From positions 62,001 to 126,000 of the forward strand of contig NZ_JACGVC010000046.1 in NCBI RefSeq assembly GCF_014077005.1: a DNA stretch of 64,000 bases, in the 5' to 3' direction. A model generated the notes under the pieces. It did not search any database. It saw only the letters and a list, made by a program, of their open reading frames with translations, and was not told where the DNA came from. Below, in pieces: positions 1 through 8,215 of this stretch. This DNA comes from Colwellia sp. MB3u-45 (lineage in GTDB: Bacteria > Pseudomonadota > Gammaproteobacteria > Enterobacterales > Alteromonadaceae). Position numbers and translations under genes: made by a program. Within the stretch, counting starts at the first letter, position 1. Each line of letters begins with the position of its first letter.

Positions 1-516
1 CAGAGTTGGCGCTATTTCGCTTATCCCTACGGTGAATATAGTCCTGAAATTCAGCAGTGGATACAAGACAATAACTTTGTCGCTTTCTCGCAACAATCAG
101 GCGCTGTTGGCTTGGATACTAACACGACAATTATTCCACGTTTTCCGGTCTCACAGCCTTACGATCAATTACCAAGCTTGCGCGATAAACTCAATGCTTT
201 ACCTTTTAGTATTCGTGTTGAGGCAGAAAATCAACAAACTATTTTTCAACAAGGTGAGTCAACTTCAGTAAGTTTTAAGGTTGATGTTAACGATTTTAAT
301 CCTGAACAATTACATTGCTATATTTCTGGTTTAGGCCGTCAAGAAATTCAATGGCAAGGTGATGAAATGTTTACTATTAATTACAGTGCAGCACTGCCAA
401 CAGGTCGTGTGCGTTGCAATTGTACCGCCCCCAGCATTAGCGAACCTGGACGCTACTATTGGTTTTCAAAACCTTGGTTTATTCTCAAAGAAAACGGTGA
501 GTGGTATCCGCTGTAG
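1..516 (+). CDS. Polysaccharide deacetylase family protein, C-terminal part
   Basis: Open from the left edge, so the 5' end is outside the window. The first residues read QSWRYFAYPYGEYSPEIQ, which fits the late conserved motif of carbohydrate esterase family 4 (NodB-fold) deacetylases, where a YPYG segment precedes the last strand. About 130 further residues follow and look like an appended beta-rich domain ending in a Trp/Tyr-rich segment (GRYYWFSKPWF). The family removes N- or O-acetyl groups from polysaccharides; the substrate here cannot be told. The metal-binding motifs lie upstream of the window, so activity cannot be judged. The gene converges with the SCO gene. Confidence 0.7.
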   Translation, partial: QSWRYFAYPYGEYSPEIQQWIQDNNFVAFSQQSGAVGLDTNTTIIPRFPVSQPYDQLPSLRDKLNALPFSIRVEAENQQTIFQQGESTSVSFKVDVNDFNPEQLHCYISGLGRQEIQWQGDEMFTINYSAALPTGRVRCNCTAPSISEPGRYYWFSKPWFILKENGEWYPL

Positions 517-540
517 CCTTATTCACGGTAAATATCACCT

Positions 541-576
541 GTTATCACTATTGGTATTAAGGCCAATAGTGATAAC
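541..576. terminator. Perfect 14-bp inverted repeat after the deacetylase gene
   Basis: GTTATCACTATTGG at 541-554 is exactly complementary to 563-576, with an 8-base loop. It lies 24 bases after the stop codon. No T-run follows, so it may be a weak terminator or an mRNA 3'-end stabiliser rather than a classic intrinsic terminator. Confidence 0.5.
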
Positions 577-653
577 GAATCATACTTTCTGCCAGTAGAA
601 TTTATACCTGCAAGTAAGCCTTAACCTGTTCACTAAATTGCTAAATCAATATG

Positions 654-683
654 ATGGGCTGAATCAATATTGATTTAGCCCAT
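654..683. repeat. Inverted repeat in the convergent gap
   Basis: ATGGGCTGAATCAA at 654-667 pairs with 670-683 with a single G-T mismatch and a 2-base loop. It sits between the converging deacetylase and SCO genes. There is no T-tract on either side, so its role as a terminator is unproven. Confidence 0.4.
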
Positions 684-754
684 TAATAAGTGACCTTTAA
701 GCTGACAGCGATTAACTAACAGCTTAAAGCTTAAAATTTGCGGTAACTCTAGGC

Positions 755-1432
755 TCAATACAAAGCGACAATTTTTGCAAAGTCACTGACCAGTTTATCG
801 CCTTCAATCACAGGAACTTCACCCAGTGCTTGTTTAGGTTTAAAAATCGCTTCTACTTTACCTGCAGGGTTAATTAAAACCAATGACGCACTGTGATCGA
901 CTAAATAACGGGTCGCAGTTGCGCCATGATTTTCTTTGGCATCGCTATTAACTTTTTGCTCTGACGCTGGCTCTGATTCAGTTATCGCATACATTAACCC
1001 TAAATTACGAGCAAATGGAAACAACACACCATGATGGCCATATAAGGCCTTAAATTCAGGGTTGAAGTAACCGATATAGCTGGCAAGCTTTGCTTGTGTA
1101 TCTCGTTTTGGGTCAACAGAAACTAATAACACTTGGCTTTTATTGCTGATCGCTTTTAAATCATCATAAATGAAATTCATTTCTTGCAAGGTAGTTGGGC
1201 AAACATCTGGGCACGATGTATAACCAAAAAATACCCAACTCCAATGACCTTTTAGCGACTCGTTATTAAACGCTTCGCCCAAATGATCCGTTAATTCAAA
1301 GGCTTTAACATCTCTTGCTTGTTGATAATGCAAGGCAAATTCAACAGGGGCTTTTTTATTTATCTGACCAAATAACATCACACCTGCGGCTAATGCCCCC
1401 AAGGCTACAATCAGAATAACAATTTTATTCAT
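755..1432 (-). CDS. SCO1/SenC family copper chaperone
   Basis: A 225-residue protein anchored by an N-terminal hydrophobic segment (about residues 3-22) with a thioredoxin-like domain outside the membrane. The copper-binding CxxxC is visible as TSCPDVCP near residues 74-78, and the conserved histidine is in DHSASLVLINPAG. SCO proteins deliver copper to, or reduce the thiols of, the CuA centre of cytochrome oxidase subunit II. The ATG at 1432 overlaps the TGA of the heme O synthase gene; a TTG one codon earlier is less likely. It is the last gene of the minus-strand oxidase cluster, fitting an assembly role. Confidence 0.9.
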   Translation of the reverse strand: MNKIVILIVALGALAAGVMLFGQINKKAPVEFALHYQQARDVKAFELTDHLGEAFNNESLKGHWSWVFFGYTSCPDVCPTTLQEMNFIYDDLKAISNKSQVLLVSVDPKRDTQAKLASYIGYFNPEFKALYGHHGVLFPFARNLGLMYAITESEPASEQKVNSDAKENHGATATRYLVDHSASLVLINPAGKVEAIFKPKQALGEVPVIEGDKLVSDFAKIVALY

Positions 1433-2349
1433 CAACCTGTTACCGGTAATAGATAATGATCGAGTAAAAGAATAATAAATAACGCCATTAAATGCACAAT
1501 AGAAAACTTGAAAGTGTCCATTGCCGTATTTTCATCGGCATTAAATTTCAGTTTCCATGCGTAAGCAAAAAACACTAAGTTCAATACCACAGCGCCAATT
1601 AAATATAACCAATTACTCATCCCCACTAAATAAGGTAACAAGCCCACTATAAAGAGCAAGACGGTATATAACAAAATTTGAGTTTTGGTAAAATTAACAC
1701 CATGTGTGACGGGTAACATAGGAATATTTACTTTTGCATACTCGTCTTTACGATGAATAGCCAACGCCCAAAAATGTGGTGGCGTCCAAGTAAAGATTAA
1801 TAACACTAATAATAACGCATTAGGATGCACTTCATTGGTCATTGCTGTCCAACCCAATAAAGGTGGAATAGCACCGGCTAAACCGCCAATAGTAATATTT
1901 TGCGGGGTAGCACGCTTTAAGTACATAGTATAAACAAAGCTATAACCGACTAAGCCTGAAAAAGTTAACCAAGCGGTGAGCGGGTTAACCAGGCTATATA
2001 AAATAGCGAAGCCAGTTACCGCTAGAGTCATAGCAAATGTCGACGCATTACGCGCGGAAAGTCTGCCATTCGGCAATGGGCGATTATGAGTACGCCCCAT
2101 TTCACTGTCGATGCGCTGATCAACAATATGATTAATCGCGGCCGCGGCAGATGACAAAAAACCAATACCTATCATCGACGGCACTAACACCTGCCATGGA
2201 ATAACACCCGGCACAGATAAACACATGCCCACTAGCGCAGTTAATACTAATAACGCGACGACCCTAGGCTTGGTAATTTCATAATAATCACGCCAAATGG
2301 GTGTACTAGGTGCGCTATGGTTCGCTTCTATTGTGTTGCTTTGACTCAT
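1432..2349 (-). CDS. ctaB: Heme O synthase (protoheme IX farnesyltransferase)
   Basis: A 305-residue UbiA-type prenyltransferase with about nine membrane segments. The Asp-rich motif is at about residues 73-95 ([19 protein letters not shown]). It transfers a farnesyl group to heme B to give heme O, the precursor of heme A for the aa3 oxidase encoded next door. A good ribosome site (AGGAG) precedes the ATG at 2349. The gene overlaps the SCO gene and follows ctaA by 9 bases, so the three are probably cotranscribed. Also known as cyoE when paired with a bo3 oxidase; the neighbours here favour the ctaB name. Confidence 0.95.
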   Translation of the reverse strand: MSQSNTIEANHSAPSTPIWRDYYEITKPRVVALLVLTALVGMCLSVPGVIPWQVLVPSMIGIGFLSSAAAAINHIVDQRIDSEMGRTHNRPLPNGRLSARNASTFAMTLAVTGFAILYSLVNPLTAWLTFSGLVGYSFVYTMYLKRATPQNITIGGLAGAIPPLLGWTAMTNEVHPNALLLVLLIFTWTPPHFWALAIHRKDEYAKVNIPMLPVTHGVNFTKTQILLYTVLLFIVGLLPYLVGMSNWLYLIGAVVLNLVFFAYAWKLKFNADENTAMDTFKFSIVHLMALFIILLLDHYLLPVTG

Positions 2350-2358
2350 AATATGCTC

Positions 2359-3366
2359 CTAAGTTTTACGTTTTAAACTGTATGTCATGGTAATTAATGA
2401 CATCATTAACATGGCGGCTACTACGTTGTGACTAACCGCAACATTTAGCGGTAGTGAGAACCAAACATTGCTAATACCCAAGCCAACTTGCACGCTGAGT
2501 ATAAAACCTAAACTCAATGCGGCGTTCTTAAAAAATGGTGCTTGCGCCTTACGATAAATGCGAATAGCCAACCAAAATAAGTACAGTGTTGTTACTATAG
2601 CACCTAAGCGATGCATAACATGAATGGTCAAGCGTGAGGCATGATCAAGGTGGCCAAATTCATAACTTTCTTTCTCCGGCGGAATAAGATCAAAAGCATG
2701 TTCAAAGTTCATCTGCTCCACCCAACCCGCTTGACATATAGGGAGTTCAGCACAAGTAAGCGCGGCATAGTTAGATGATGTCCAACCGCCCAAACCAATT
2801 TGTGCCACTAAAATAAAAATACCAATCACAGCAAATTTAAAATATTTTTTCAGGCCAATGTCACCGCCCGGCACTCGAAAATCACTCAAACGCAAATACA
2901 GTAATAGCAATAAACACAGCGTAGTAAAGCCGCCCAGTAAATGCCCCATTACCACCACAGGCATTAACTTCATGGTGACAGTCCACATACCAAGTGCCGC
3001 TTGAAAAGTAACCACTATTAGCAGTAAAATTGGCAGTCCTAACGGACCACGTTGCGCACGACGCTTTAGCGACATTAAGGCAATAATAAGGATCAATAGC
3101 CCTAATGCACCAGCGAAATAGCGATGGATCATTTCATTCCATGCTTTTTCTGGTTCAACAGGACGTTCAGGAAATGCTTGCTCAGCAGCCATAATTTGGG
3201 CACTGGTTTTAGGCACTTCAACTAAACCATAACAACCTGGCCAATCTGGACAACCAAGACCTGCATGGGTTAGTCGTGCGTAAGCGCCTAAACTGACCAC
3301 CACAATCGCTAATAATATACTAACAAAAACAAGTTTTCTAAGGTCGGAAGAGCTTTGTGTTCTCAT
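2359..3366 (-). CDS. ctaA: COX15/CtaA family heme A synthase
   Basis: A 335-residue integral membrane protein with eight predicted helices. It oxidises the C8 methyl of heme O to a formyl group, giving heme A. Conserved heme-ligand histidine contexts are visible: HRYFAGALG, GHLLGGFTT, HVMHRLGA and SHNVVAAML. A Cys pair near residues 203-210 (LTCAELPIC) matches the extracytoplasmic disulfide loop seen in many CtaA proteins. The ATG at 3366 directly abuts the stop of the upstream small gene and has AAGGA eight bases ahead. It forms the heme-modification pair with ctaB. Confidence 0.93.
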   Translation of the reverse strand: MRTQSSSDLRKLVFVSILLAIVVVSLGAYARLTHAGLGCPDWPGCYGLVEVPKTSAQIMAAEQAFPERPVEPEKAWNEMIHRYFAGALGLLILIIALMSLKRRAQRGPLGLPILLLIVVTFQAALGMWTVTMKLMPVVVMGHLLGGFTTLCLLLLLYLRLSDFRVPGGDIGLKKYFKFAVIGIFILVAQIGLGGWTSSNYAALTCAELPICQAGWVEQMNFEHAFDLIPPEKESYEFGHLDHASRLTIHVMHRLGAIVTTLYLFWLAIRIYRKAQAPFFKNAALSLGFILSVQVGLGISNVWFSLPLNVAVSHNVVAAMLMMSLITMTYSLKRKT

Positions 3367-3927
3367 TTAGCCAATCCTTGAATACTTCAGCAGTTTCTTA
3401 AAGTCTGCCAATATGGCTTTACCAAATTGTGGCAACTGCTCGGCATTTTTTGGTGGTATATGGCTAAGAATGACGTTACCTAGGGGGTCAACAATCAAGA
3501 CTTGTGATTGTGTTATCGCCACCTTTGCCAAAGCGGGCATAGTTTGAATATGCCAACGATTAAGTTGAATTTTTTCTACTTGCTCTGCACGTAAATCTTG
3601 TTGCGTTAAGCCGACGAGTTTCACACGTGGCATTTCTTTACCTAGAGCAATATAAGTATTGTTAACACTGACCAAGGTATTTTCACATTGCTCATCACAA
3701 CTAGTTGGCAAGGTGTATAACATCAACCATTGGTGATCAAAGTCGTCAATACTTAAGCCAAGTTGCGCTAAGGTTAACTCATTTTCAATCAGTTGCCCTT
3801 GATTGGTCACTCCGTAATTAAACCATTGCTGATTCAATGCTAATTTAGCTAGTGCAATGGGAATGATGAACACCGCCAAGAGAATTAGCATACTGCGGCG
3901 CGATTTATTTAACTTTGAAGAACTCAT
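3367..3927 (-). CDS. Oxidase-cluster membrane-anchored protein, possible thioredoxin-like fold
   Basis: About 186 residues from the ATG at 3927. A longer reading from 3990 adds 21 polar residues before what looks like the true N-terminus. One hydrophobic segment (MLILLAVFIIPIALAKLAL) is followed by a soluble domain. That domain contains LPTSCDEQCENTLVSV, a Cys-x3-Cys resembling the copper motif of SCO proteins, and a later IVDPLGNVILSH segment typical of redoxin-like folds. It sits between SURF1 and ctaA genes. Such proteins recur in gammaproteobacterial oxidase clusters without a firm name. A role in oxidase assembly or copper/thiol handling is an inference. Confidence 0.75.
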   Translation of the reverse strand: MSSSKLNKSRRSMLILLAVFIIPIALAKLALNQQWFNYGVTNQGQLIENELTLAQLGLSIDDFDHQWLMLYTLPTSCDEQCENTLVSVNNTYIALGKEMPRVKLVGLTQQDLRAEQVEKIQLNRWHIQTMPALAKVAITQSQVLIVDPLGNVILSHIPPKNAEQLPQFGKAILADFKKLLKYSRIG

Positions 3928-4009
3928 ACAACTTAGCCTTTTATTCTTATTATTTGGTTTCGGTATTTGTCTAACCTGCTTATTCGTCATTATCTCAGGT
4001 TACTTATGC

Positions 4010-4756
4010 TTATTCAGACCGATCTTTTTTAGCCATTTTTATCGCCGCCCAAACCATCAAACTGATCCAAGCTAACGCTAAACTAAACCATTGAAACGCA
4101 TAGGCTCGGTGTTTTTCTGGTGGCATTACGATGGGCCGCCAATTTTTTATATAACCTATGGTCTCTTTTTTATCTAAATAAACGACAAAGGGCAATAGTT
4201 TCTTACCAATTAATTCTGAAAACTTATCTAGTTCGATTTGCTGTACGCGTAATGGCCAGGACGGATTAGTTAAGTTTTGTGCTTGCAATTGAATACCCAC
4301 TTCCACTTCTCGCACATGGCCTGTGATGCTGTGTTGGCCAGTAATCGGGCTGATTTCAGGTAATATATTTCGGTCAATTGAGCCTTGCACCCAACCTAGA
4401 TTAACTAATATAGCATCACCATTACTTTCAATGATTTGATAAACACGATAACCCAAACGGCTTTTATTGGGTTGGTTGTCGAGTAAAAATATTTTATCGC
4501 CAACAAAATCACCCTTTAACTGAATAGGCAAATCGTTAATACCATCTTGTAAACCGCTCAGTGTTAATACTTGCGCTAGTGATAAGGCTTGGCGTTGGCT
4601 TAATTCACTGATGTGCTGTTGACGTTGTTCTTTTTCAAGCGCACGGTCAATCTGCCAAAATCCGAGCTTGATTAATGACGAAAATACTAGCATGGTAAAT
4701 ATAACCATCGGCCAATTAAGTTGCTTGAATTTGTGCTTAAGTGATACCGACTTCAT
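4010..4756 (-). CDS. SURF1 family cytochrome oxidase assembly protein
   Basis: A 248-residue protein with the SURF1 topology: one helix near the N-terminus (about 15-33) and one near the C-terminus (about 220-238), with an extracytoplasmic domain between. Family hallmarks include FWQIDRALEKE after the first helix and LVNLGWVQG in the middle. SURF1 helps insert or stabilise heme A in subunit I. Its position between cox3 and the ctaA/ctaB genes supports this. The ribosome site before the ATG is weak. Confidence 0.88.
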   Translation of the reverse strand: MKSVSLKHKFKQLNWPMVIFTMLVFSSLIKLGFWQIDRALEKEQRQQHISELSQRQALSLAQVLTLSGLQDGINDLPIQLKGDFVGDKIFLLDNQPNKSRLGYRVYQIIESNGDAILVNLGWVQGSIDRNILPEISPITGQHSITGHVREVEVGIQLQAQNLTNPSWPLRVQQIELDKFSELIGKKLLPFVVYLDKKETIGYIKNWRPIVMPPEKHRAYAFQWFSLALAWISLMVWAAIKMAKKDRSE

Positions 4757-4807
4757 AGACTACCGCATGTTGACTAACTAAAAACAGATGATAAAAGAGA
4801 GAATACT

Positions 4808-5017
4808 GTGTTAATTAAATTTATTGTTGTCGGCTTATTAGCCTTTATGGTTTATAACCTATTTCGAGCGTTATTCATTATGAATAAAAATGACCCGAAT
4901 AAAGCATCCATGTCTAAGTTTATAGGCCGACGGGTGATGACCTCTGTTGTACTGATGTTATTACTATTACTGGGTATTCTCACCGGAGTGATCACACCTA
5001 ACCCTAGTCCGTACTAA
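4808..5017 (+). CDS. DUF2909-type twin transmembrane protein
   Basis: A 69-residue protein with two membrane helices (about 4-23 and 44-64) separated by a short charged loop (NKNDPNKASMSKFIGRR). It matches the small twin-TM proteins of DUF2909 commonly found beside SURF1 and cox3 genes. The start is GTG with an AGAGAG ribosome site a few bases upstream. It runs against the direction of the surrounding oxidase genes, divergent from SURF1 and convergent with cox3. Function is unknown; the constant association suggests a part in oxidase assembly. Confidence 0.78.
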   Translation: MLIKFIVVGLLAFMVYNLFRALFIMNKNDPNKASMSKFIGRRVMTSVVLMLLLLLGILTGVITPNPSPY

Positions 5018-5025
5018 AAAGTCAA

Positions 5026-5061
5026 AAGGTACGATATTTATCAAGACAAATATCGTACCTT
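5026..5061. terminator. Bidirectional terminator between the DUF2909 and cox3 genes
   Basis: A 14-bp stem (AAGGTACGATATTT pairing with its complement ending at 5061) with an 8-base loop, in the gap between converging genes. A-rich sequence to the left and T at the right suggest use from both strands. Confidence 0.7.
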
Positions 5062-5087
5062 AAACTGCTTATTCAAACACAATAGCG

Positions 5088-5972
5088 TTAAATAATATAA
5101 ACGAACACGAACAGTATTACCCACACTACATCAACAAAATGCCAATACCAACTCGCGGCTTGAAAGGCAAAATGGTTTTTCGGCGTAAAATGCCCCTTAA
5201 ATACTCGAATAAGCATCACAAACAGCATAATAGTCCCTAAGGTCACATGCATACCGTGAAAGCCTGTCAGCAAATAAAAGGTATTGCCATAAATGCCACT
5301 GTCTAAATACAATTTCATTTCGTCGGCATAACCATGGGCGTATTCTAAGCCTTGGCAAAACAAAAACACCACACCTAGCACAACGGTCAGCCCTAACCAA
5401 AATTTCAATAAACCACGTTTATTCTGCTCTAACGAAACATGAGCAAAATGGGCAGTAATTGATGAAGTTAACAACAAAATAGTGTTAATTAATGGCAAGC
5501 CATACCAACCCATAGCAGTAGTTTCAGTACCGTCTGGCGTTTTAATTAATGGCCAAGTCGCGGTAAATTCAGGCCATAAAATTATTGCCGTTGCGGCATT
5601 ATTTCCGGCACCATCAAGCCAGGGCACTGAAAAAGTACGGGCGTAAAGTAAGGCGCCAAAAAAAGCGGCAAAAAACATCACTTCTGAAAAAATAAACCAA
5701 CTCATACCTTGGCGGAATGAATTGTCCATTTGGTGACTATATTTTCCTGACATTGACTCGGTAATAACATTGTTAAACCAACCAAACATCATATAAATAA
5801 TCAAGGCAATACCCGCCAGCAATACCCAGCCGCCGCCTGCATTTTCAGGGTTATTCAAATTTGCTACATAATTTGCCGCACCTACGGCAATCAAAAACAA
5901 GGCAATAGCGCCCACTATTGGCCACTTGCTTTGCGCTGGTACGTAATAACTTTCGTATTCTTTTATTGTCAT
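5088..5972 (-). CDS. coxC: Cytochrome c oxidase subunit III
   Basis: A 294-residue seven-helix membrane protein (typical for bacterial subunit III). Hallmarks include SEVMFFAAFFGALLYAR, the TGFHGMHVTLGTIML segment and the C-terminal WYWHFVDVVWVILF. The start at 5972 is chosen because AGGGG lies eight bases upstream; a reading five codons longer lacks this. Subunit III stabilises the catalytic core of the aa3 oxidase. It follows the Cox11 gene by about 30 bases in the same operon. Confidence 0.95.
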   Translation of the reverse strand: MTIKEYESYYVPAQSKWPIVGAIALFLIAVGAANYVANLNNPENAGGGWVLLAGIALIIYMMFGWFNNVITESMSGKYSHQMDNSFRQGMSWFIFSEVMFFAAFFGALLYARTFSVPWLDGAGNNAATAIILWPEFTATWPLIKTPDGTETTAMGWYGLPLINTILLLTSSITAHFAHVSLEQNKRGLLKFWLGLTVVLGVVFLFCQGLEYAHGYADEMKLYLDSGIYGNTFYLLTGFHGMHVTLGTIMLFVMLIRVFKGHFTPKNHFAFQAASWYWHFVDVVWVILFVFVYII

Positions 5973-6002
5973 TGTTGTTCCCCTCATTTAAGTGCCAAGC
6001 AC

Positions 6003-6587
6003 TTAAGAATCAACCGAGCTTGTAATGTCGTACAAGGTGTAAGATAGGGTGATGGTGGATACGTCATCGGGTATGTCTAAATCGACATAAAATTGCAATC
6101 CCATTTCAACATCCTCACTGGCTTTTAACGGTTGGCTATTAAAACAAAAGCATTCTATCTTTTGAAAATAAACCGCCGCCCGCCCTGGTGATACTGACGG
6201 CACAGCTTGTCCGACAATATCGCTTGTAGACTCATTTTTAGCGTAAAATATAACGGTTTTGCGCTCACCTGGGTGTACTTCTACTTCATTAACCATGGGC
6301 TCAAACTTCCAAGGGATACCTTTGGCTGTTCGAGTCAAAAATTGTACGGTAATGGTACGTTCGGTATCTATGCTCTTGACGTTGTAACTTGCCGCAACAT
6401 TAGATGTTTTTCCGTTTAACCCGGTGATATCACAAAAAACGTCGTATAACGGCACCAGCGCAAAACCAAAACCAAACATACCAAAAACAATCAACATCAG
6501 TTTTTTTACTGTTTTTTTCACCGAAGCATCATGCGTTGTCGCTTGTGCTTGCTTTGATAACTTGTTTTGCGATTCACCGTTAGTCAT
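6003..6587 (-). CDS. ctaG: Cytochrome c oxidase assembly protein Cox11/CtaG
   Basis: A 194-residue protein with a single N-terminal membrane helix (about 28-47: MLIVFGMFGFGFALVPLYDVFC) and a periplasmic immunoglobulin-like domain. The copper-binding signature KIECFCFNSQ is at about residues 142-151, and the Cys after the helix is also conserved. Cox11 supplies copper to the CuB site of subunit I. GTGGAG precedes the ATG. It lies 11 bases after the stop of coxA, as expected for an assembly factor placed between coxA and coxC. Confidence 0.94.
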   Translation of the reverse strand: MTNGESQNKLSKQAQATTHDASVKKTVKKLMLIVFGMFGFGFALVPLYDVFCDITGLNGKTSNVAASYNVKSIDTERTITVQFLTRTAKGIPWKFEPMVNEVEVHPGERKTVIFYAKNESTSDIVGQAVPSVSPGRAAVYFQKIECFCFNSQPLKASEDVEMGLQFYVDLDIPDDVSTITLSYTLYDITSSVDS

Positions 6588-6598
6588 TTTAGCTCCAC

Positions 6599-8203
6599 TT
6601 AATCAATTTTTGGTGGCGTTGTGAACGTGTGGTATGGCGCAGGGCTAGGCACTGTCCATTCCAAACCTTCAGCTCCATCCCAAGGTTTCATCGGCGCTTT
6701 TTCTCCGCCTCTAATACACTTGATAACCAATACCAAGAAGATTAACTGCGAAATACCAAAGGCAAAGCCACCAATACTGACCCACTTATTAAAGTCAGCA
6801 AACTGCAAAGCATAATCAGGAATACGACGCGGCATACCGGCCAACCCTAAAAAGTGCATTGGGAAAAACAATAAGTTTACTGAAATAAGTGAACACCAAA
6901 AATGCCACTTACTTAACGTATCGTTATACATGTAACCCGTCCATTTTGGTAACCAGTAATAAGCGCCAGCAAAAATAGAAAACAACGCCCCAGTAACCAA
7001 TACATAGTGGAAATGAGCCACAACAAAGTAAGTATCGTGATATTGAAAATCAGCTGGGGTCATTGCTAACATCAAGCCAGAAAAACCACCAATAGTGAAC
7101 AAAATCACAAAGGCAATAGAGAACAACATAGGGGTTTCAAAACTAAGAGACCCACGCCACATTGTTGCTGCCCAGTTAAAGACTTTCACCCCTGTAGGTA
7201 CGGCAATTAACATCGTACAATACATAAAGAATAATTCGCCAAATAACGGCATACCCGTGGTAAACATATGATGCGCCCACACGATAAACGACAAAAATGC
7301 AATTGATGCGGTCGCGTAAACCATTGAACTGTAGCCAAATAGAGGCTTACGTGAGAAGGCTGGAATTGTTGTAGAGACAATACCAAATGCAGGTAGAATC
7401 ATGATGTAAACTTCAGGATGACCAAAGAACCAGAAAATATGTTGGAACATTACTGGGTCACCACCACCGGCGGCATCAAAGAAACTGGTGCCAAAATAGG
7501 TATCGGTTAACACCATAGTAACGGTACCCGCGAGCACCGGCATCACCGCTATCAACAAGTAAGCCGTAATGAAAAATGTCCACACAAATAATGGCATTTT
7601 CATGTAAGTCATACCAGGCGCACGCATATTCATGATGGTTACAACTATGTTAATTGCACCCATAATTGAGGAGATCCCCATAATATGTACCGCAAAAACG
7701 AAGAACGCTGTACTACCGTTACTATAGGTGGTTGATAAAGGTGCGTAGAAGGTCCAACCAAAGTTTGGTGCACCACTTTCCATAAAGAAAGACGACAATA
7801 AAATAGCGAAAGCAAAGGGTAATATCCAAAAGCTCCAGTTATTCAGCCTAGGTAGTGCCATATCTGGCGCACCAACCATCATAGGTAGCATCCAGTTAGC
7901 CAAACCGGTAAAGGCTGGCATTATCGCACCAAATACCATAATAAGACCGTGTACTGTGGTCATTTGGTTAAAGAAATCAGGCTCAATTATCTGTAGTCCA
8001 GGCTGAAATAATTCAGCTCGGATAACCAACGCCATAGCACCGCCAGTTAAAAACATGATAAAAGAGAACCATAAATACATCGAACCAATGTCTTTATGGT
8101 TTGTGGTATATAACCAGCGTTTTATGCCGGTCATTTTATGATCATGGTGCTCACCGTCATGTGAATCATGCTCGGATTGATCATCAATTACATCTGTAGT
8201 CAT
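6599..8203 (-). CDS. coxA: Cytochrome c oxidase subunit I (aa3 type)
   Basis: A 534-residue heme-copper oxidase subunit I with twelve predicted helices. The catalytic signatures are clear: WFFGHPEVYIMILPAFG (CuB histidine cross-linked to tyrosine), WAHHMF (two further CuB histidines) and HDTYFVVAHFHYV (heme a3 and heme a ligands). The N-terminus is His/Asp-rich (HDSHDGEHHDHK). The protein reduces oxygen to water and pumps protons. GGGAGG precedes the ATG. It lies 12 bases after coxB in one operon. Confidence 0.97.
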   Translation of the reverse strand: MTTDVIDDQSEHDSHDGEHHDHKMTGIKRWLYTTNHKDIGSMYLWFSFIMFLTGGAMALVIRAELFQPGLQIIEPDFFNQMTTVHGLIMVFGAIMPAFTGLANWMLPMMVGAPDMALPRLNNWSFWILPFAFAILLSSFFMESGAPNFGWTFYAPLSTTYSNGSTAFFVFAVHIMGISSIMGAINIVVTIMNMRAPGMTYMKMPLFVWTFFITAYLLIAVMPVLAGTVTMVLTDTYFGTSFFDAAGGGDPVMFQHIFWFFGHPEVYIMILPAFGIVSTTIPAFSRKPLFGYSSMVYATASIAFLSFIVWAHHMFTTGMPLFGELFFMYCTMLIAVPTGVKVFNWAATMWRGSLSFETPMLFSIAFVILFTIGGFSGLMLAMTPADFQYHDTYFVVAHFHYVLVTGALFSIFAGAYYWLPKWTGYMYNDTLSKWHFWCSLISVNLLFFPMHFLGLAGMPRRIPDYALQFADFNKWVSIGGFAFGISQLIFLVLVIKCIRGGEKAPMKPWDGAEGLEWTVPSPAPYHTFTTPPKID

Positions 8204-8215
8204 TATAACGCCTCC

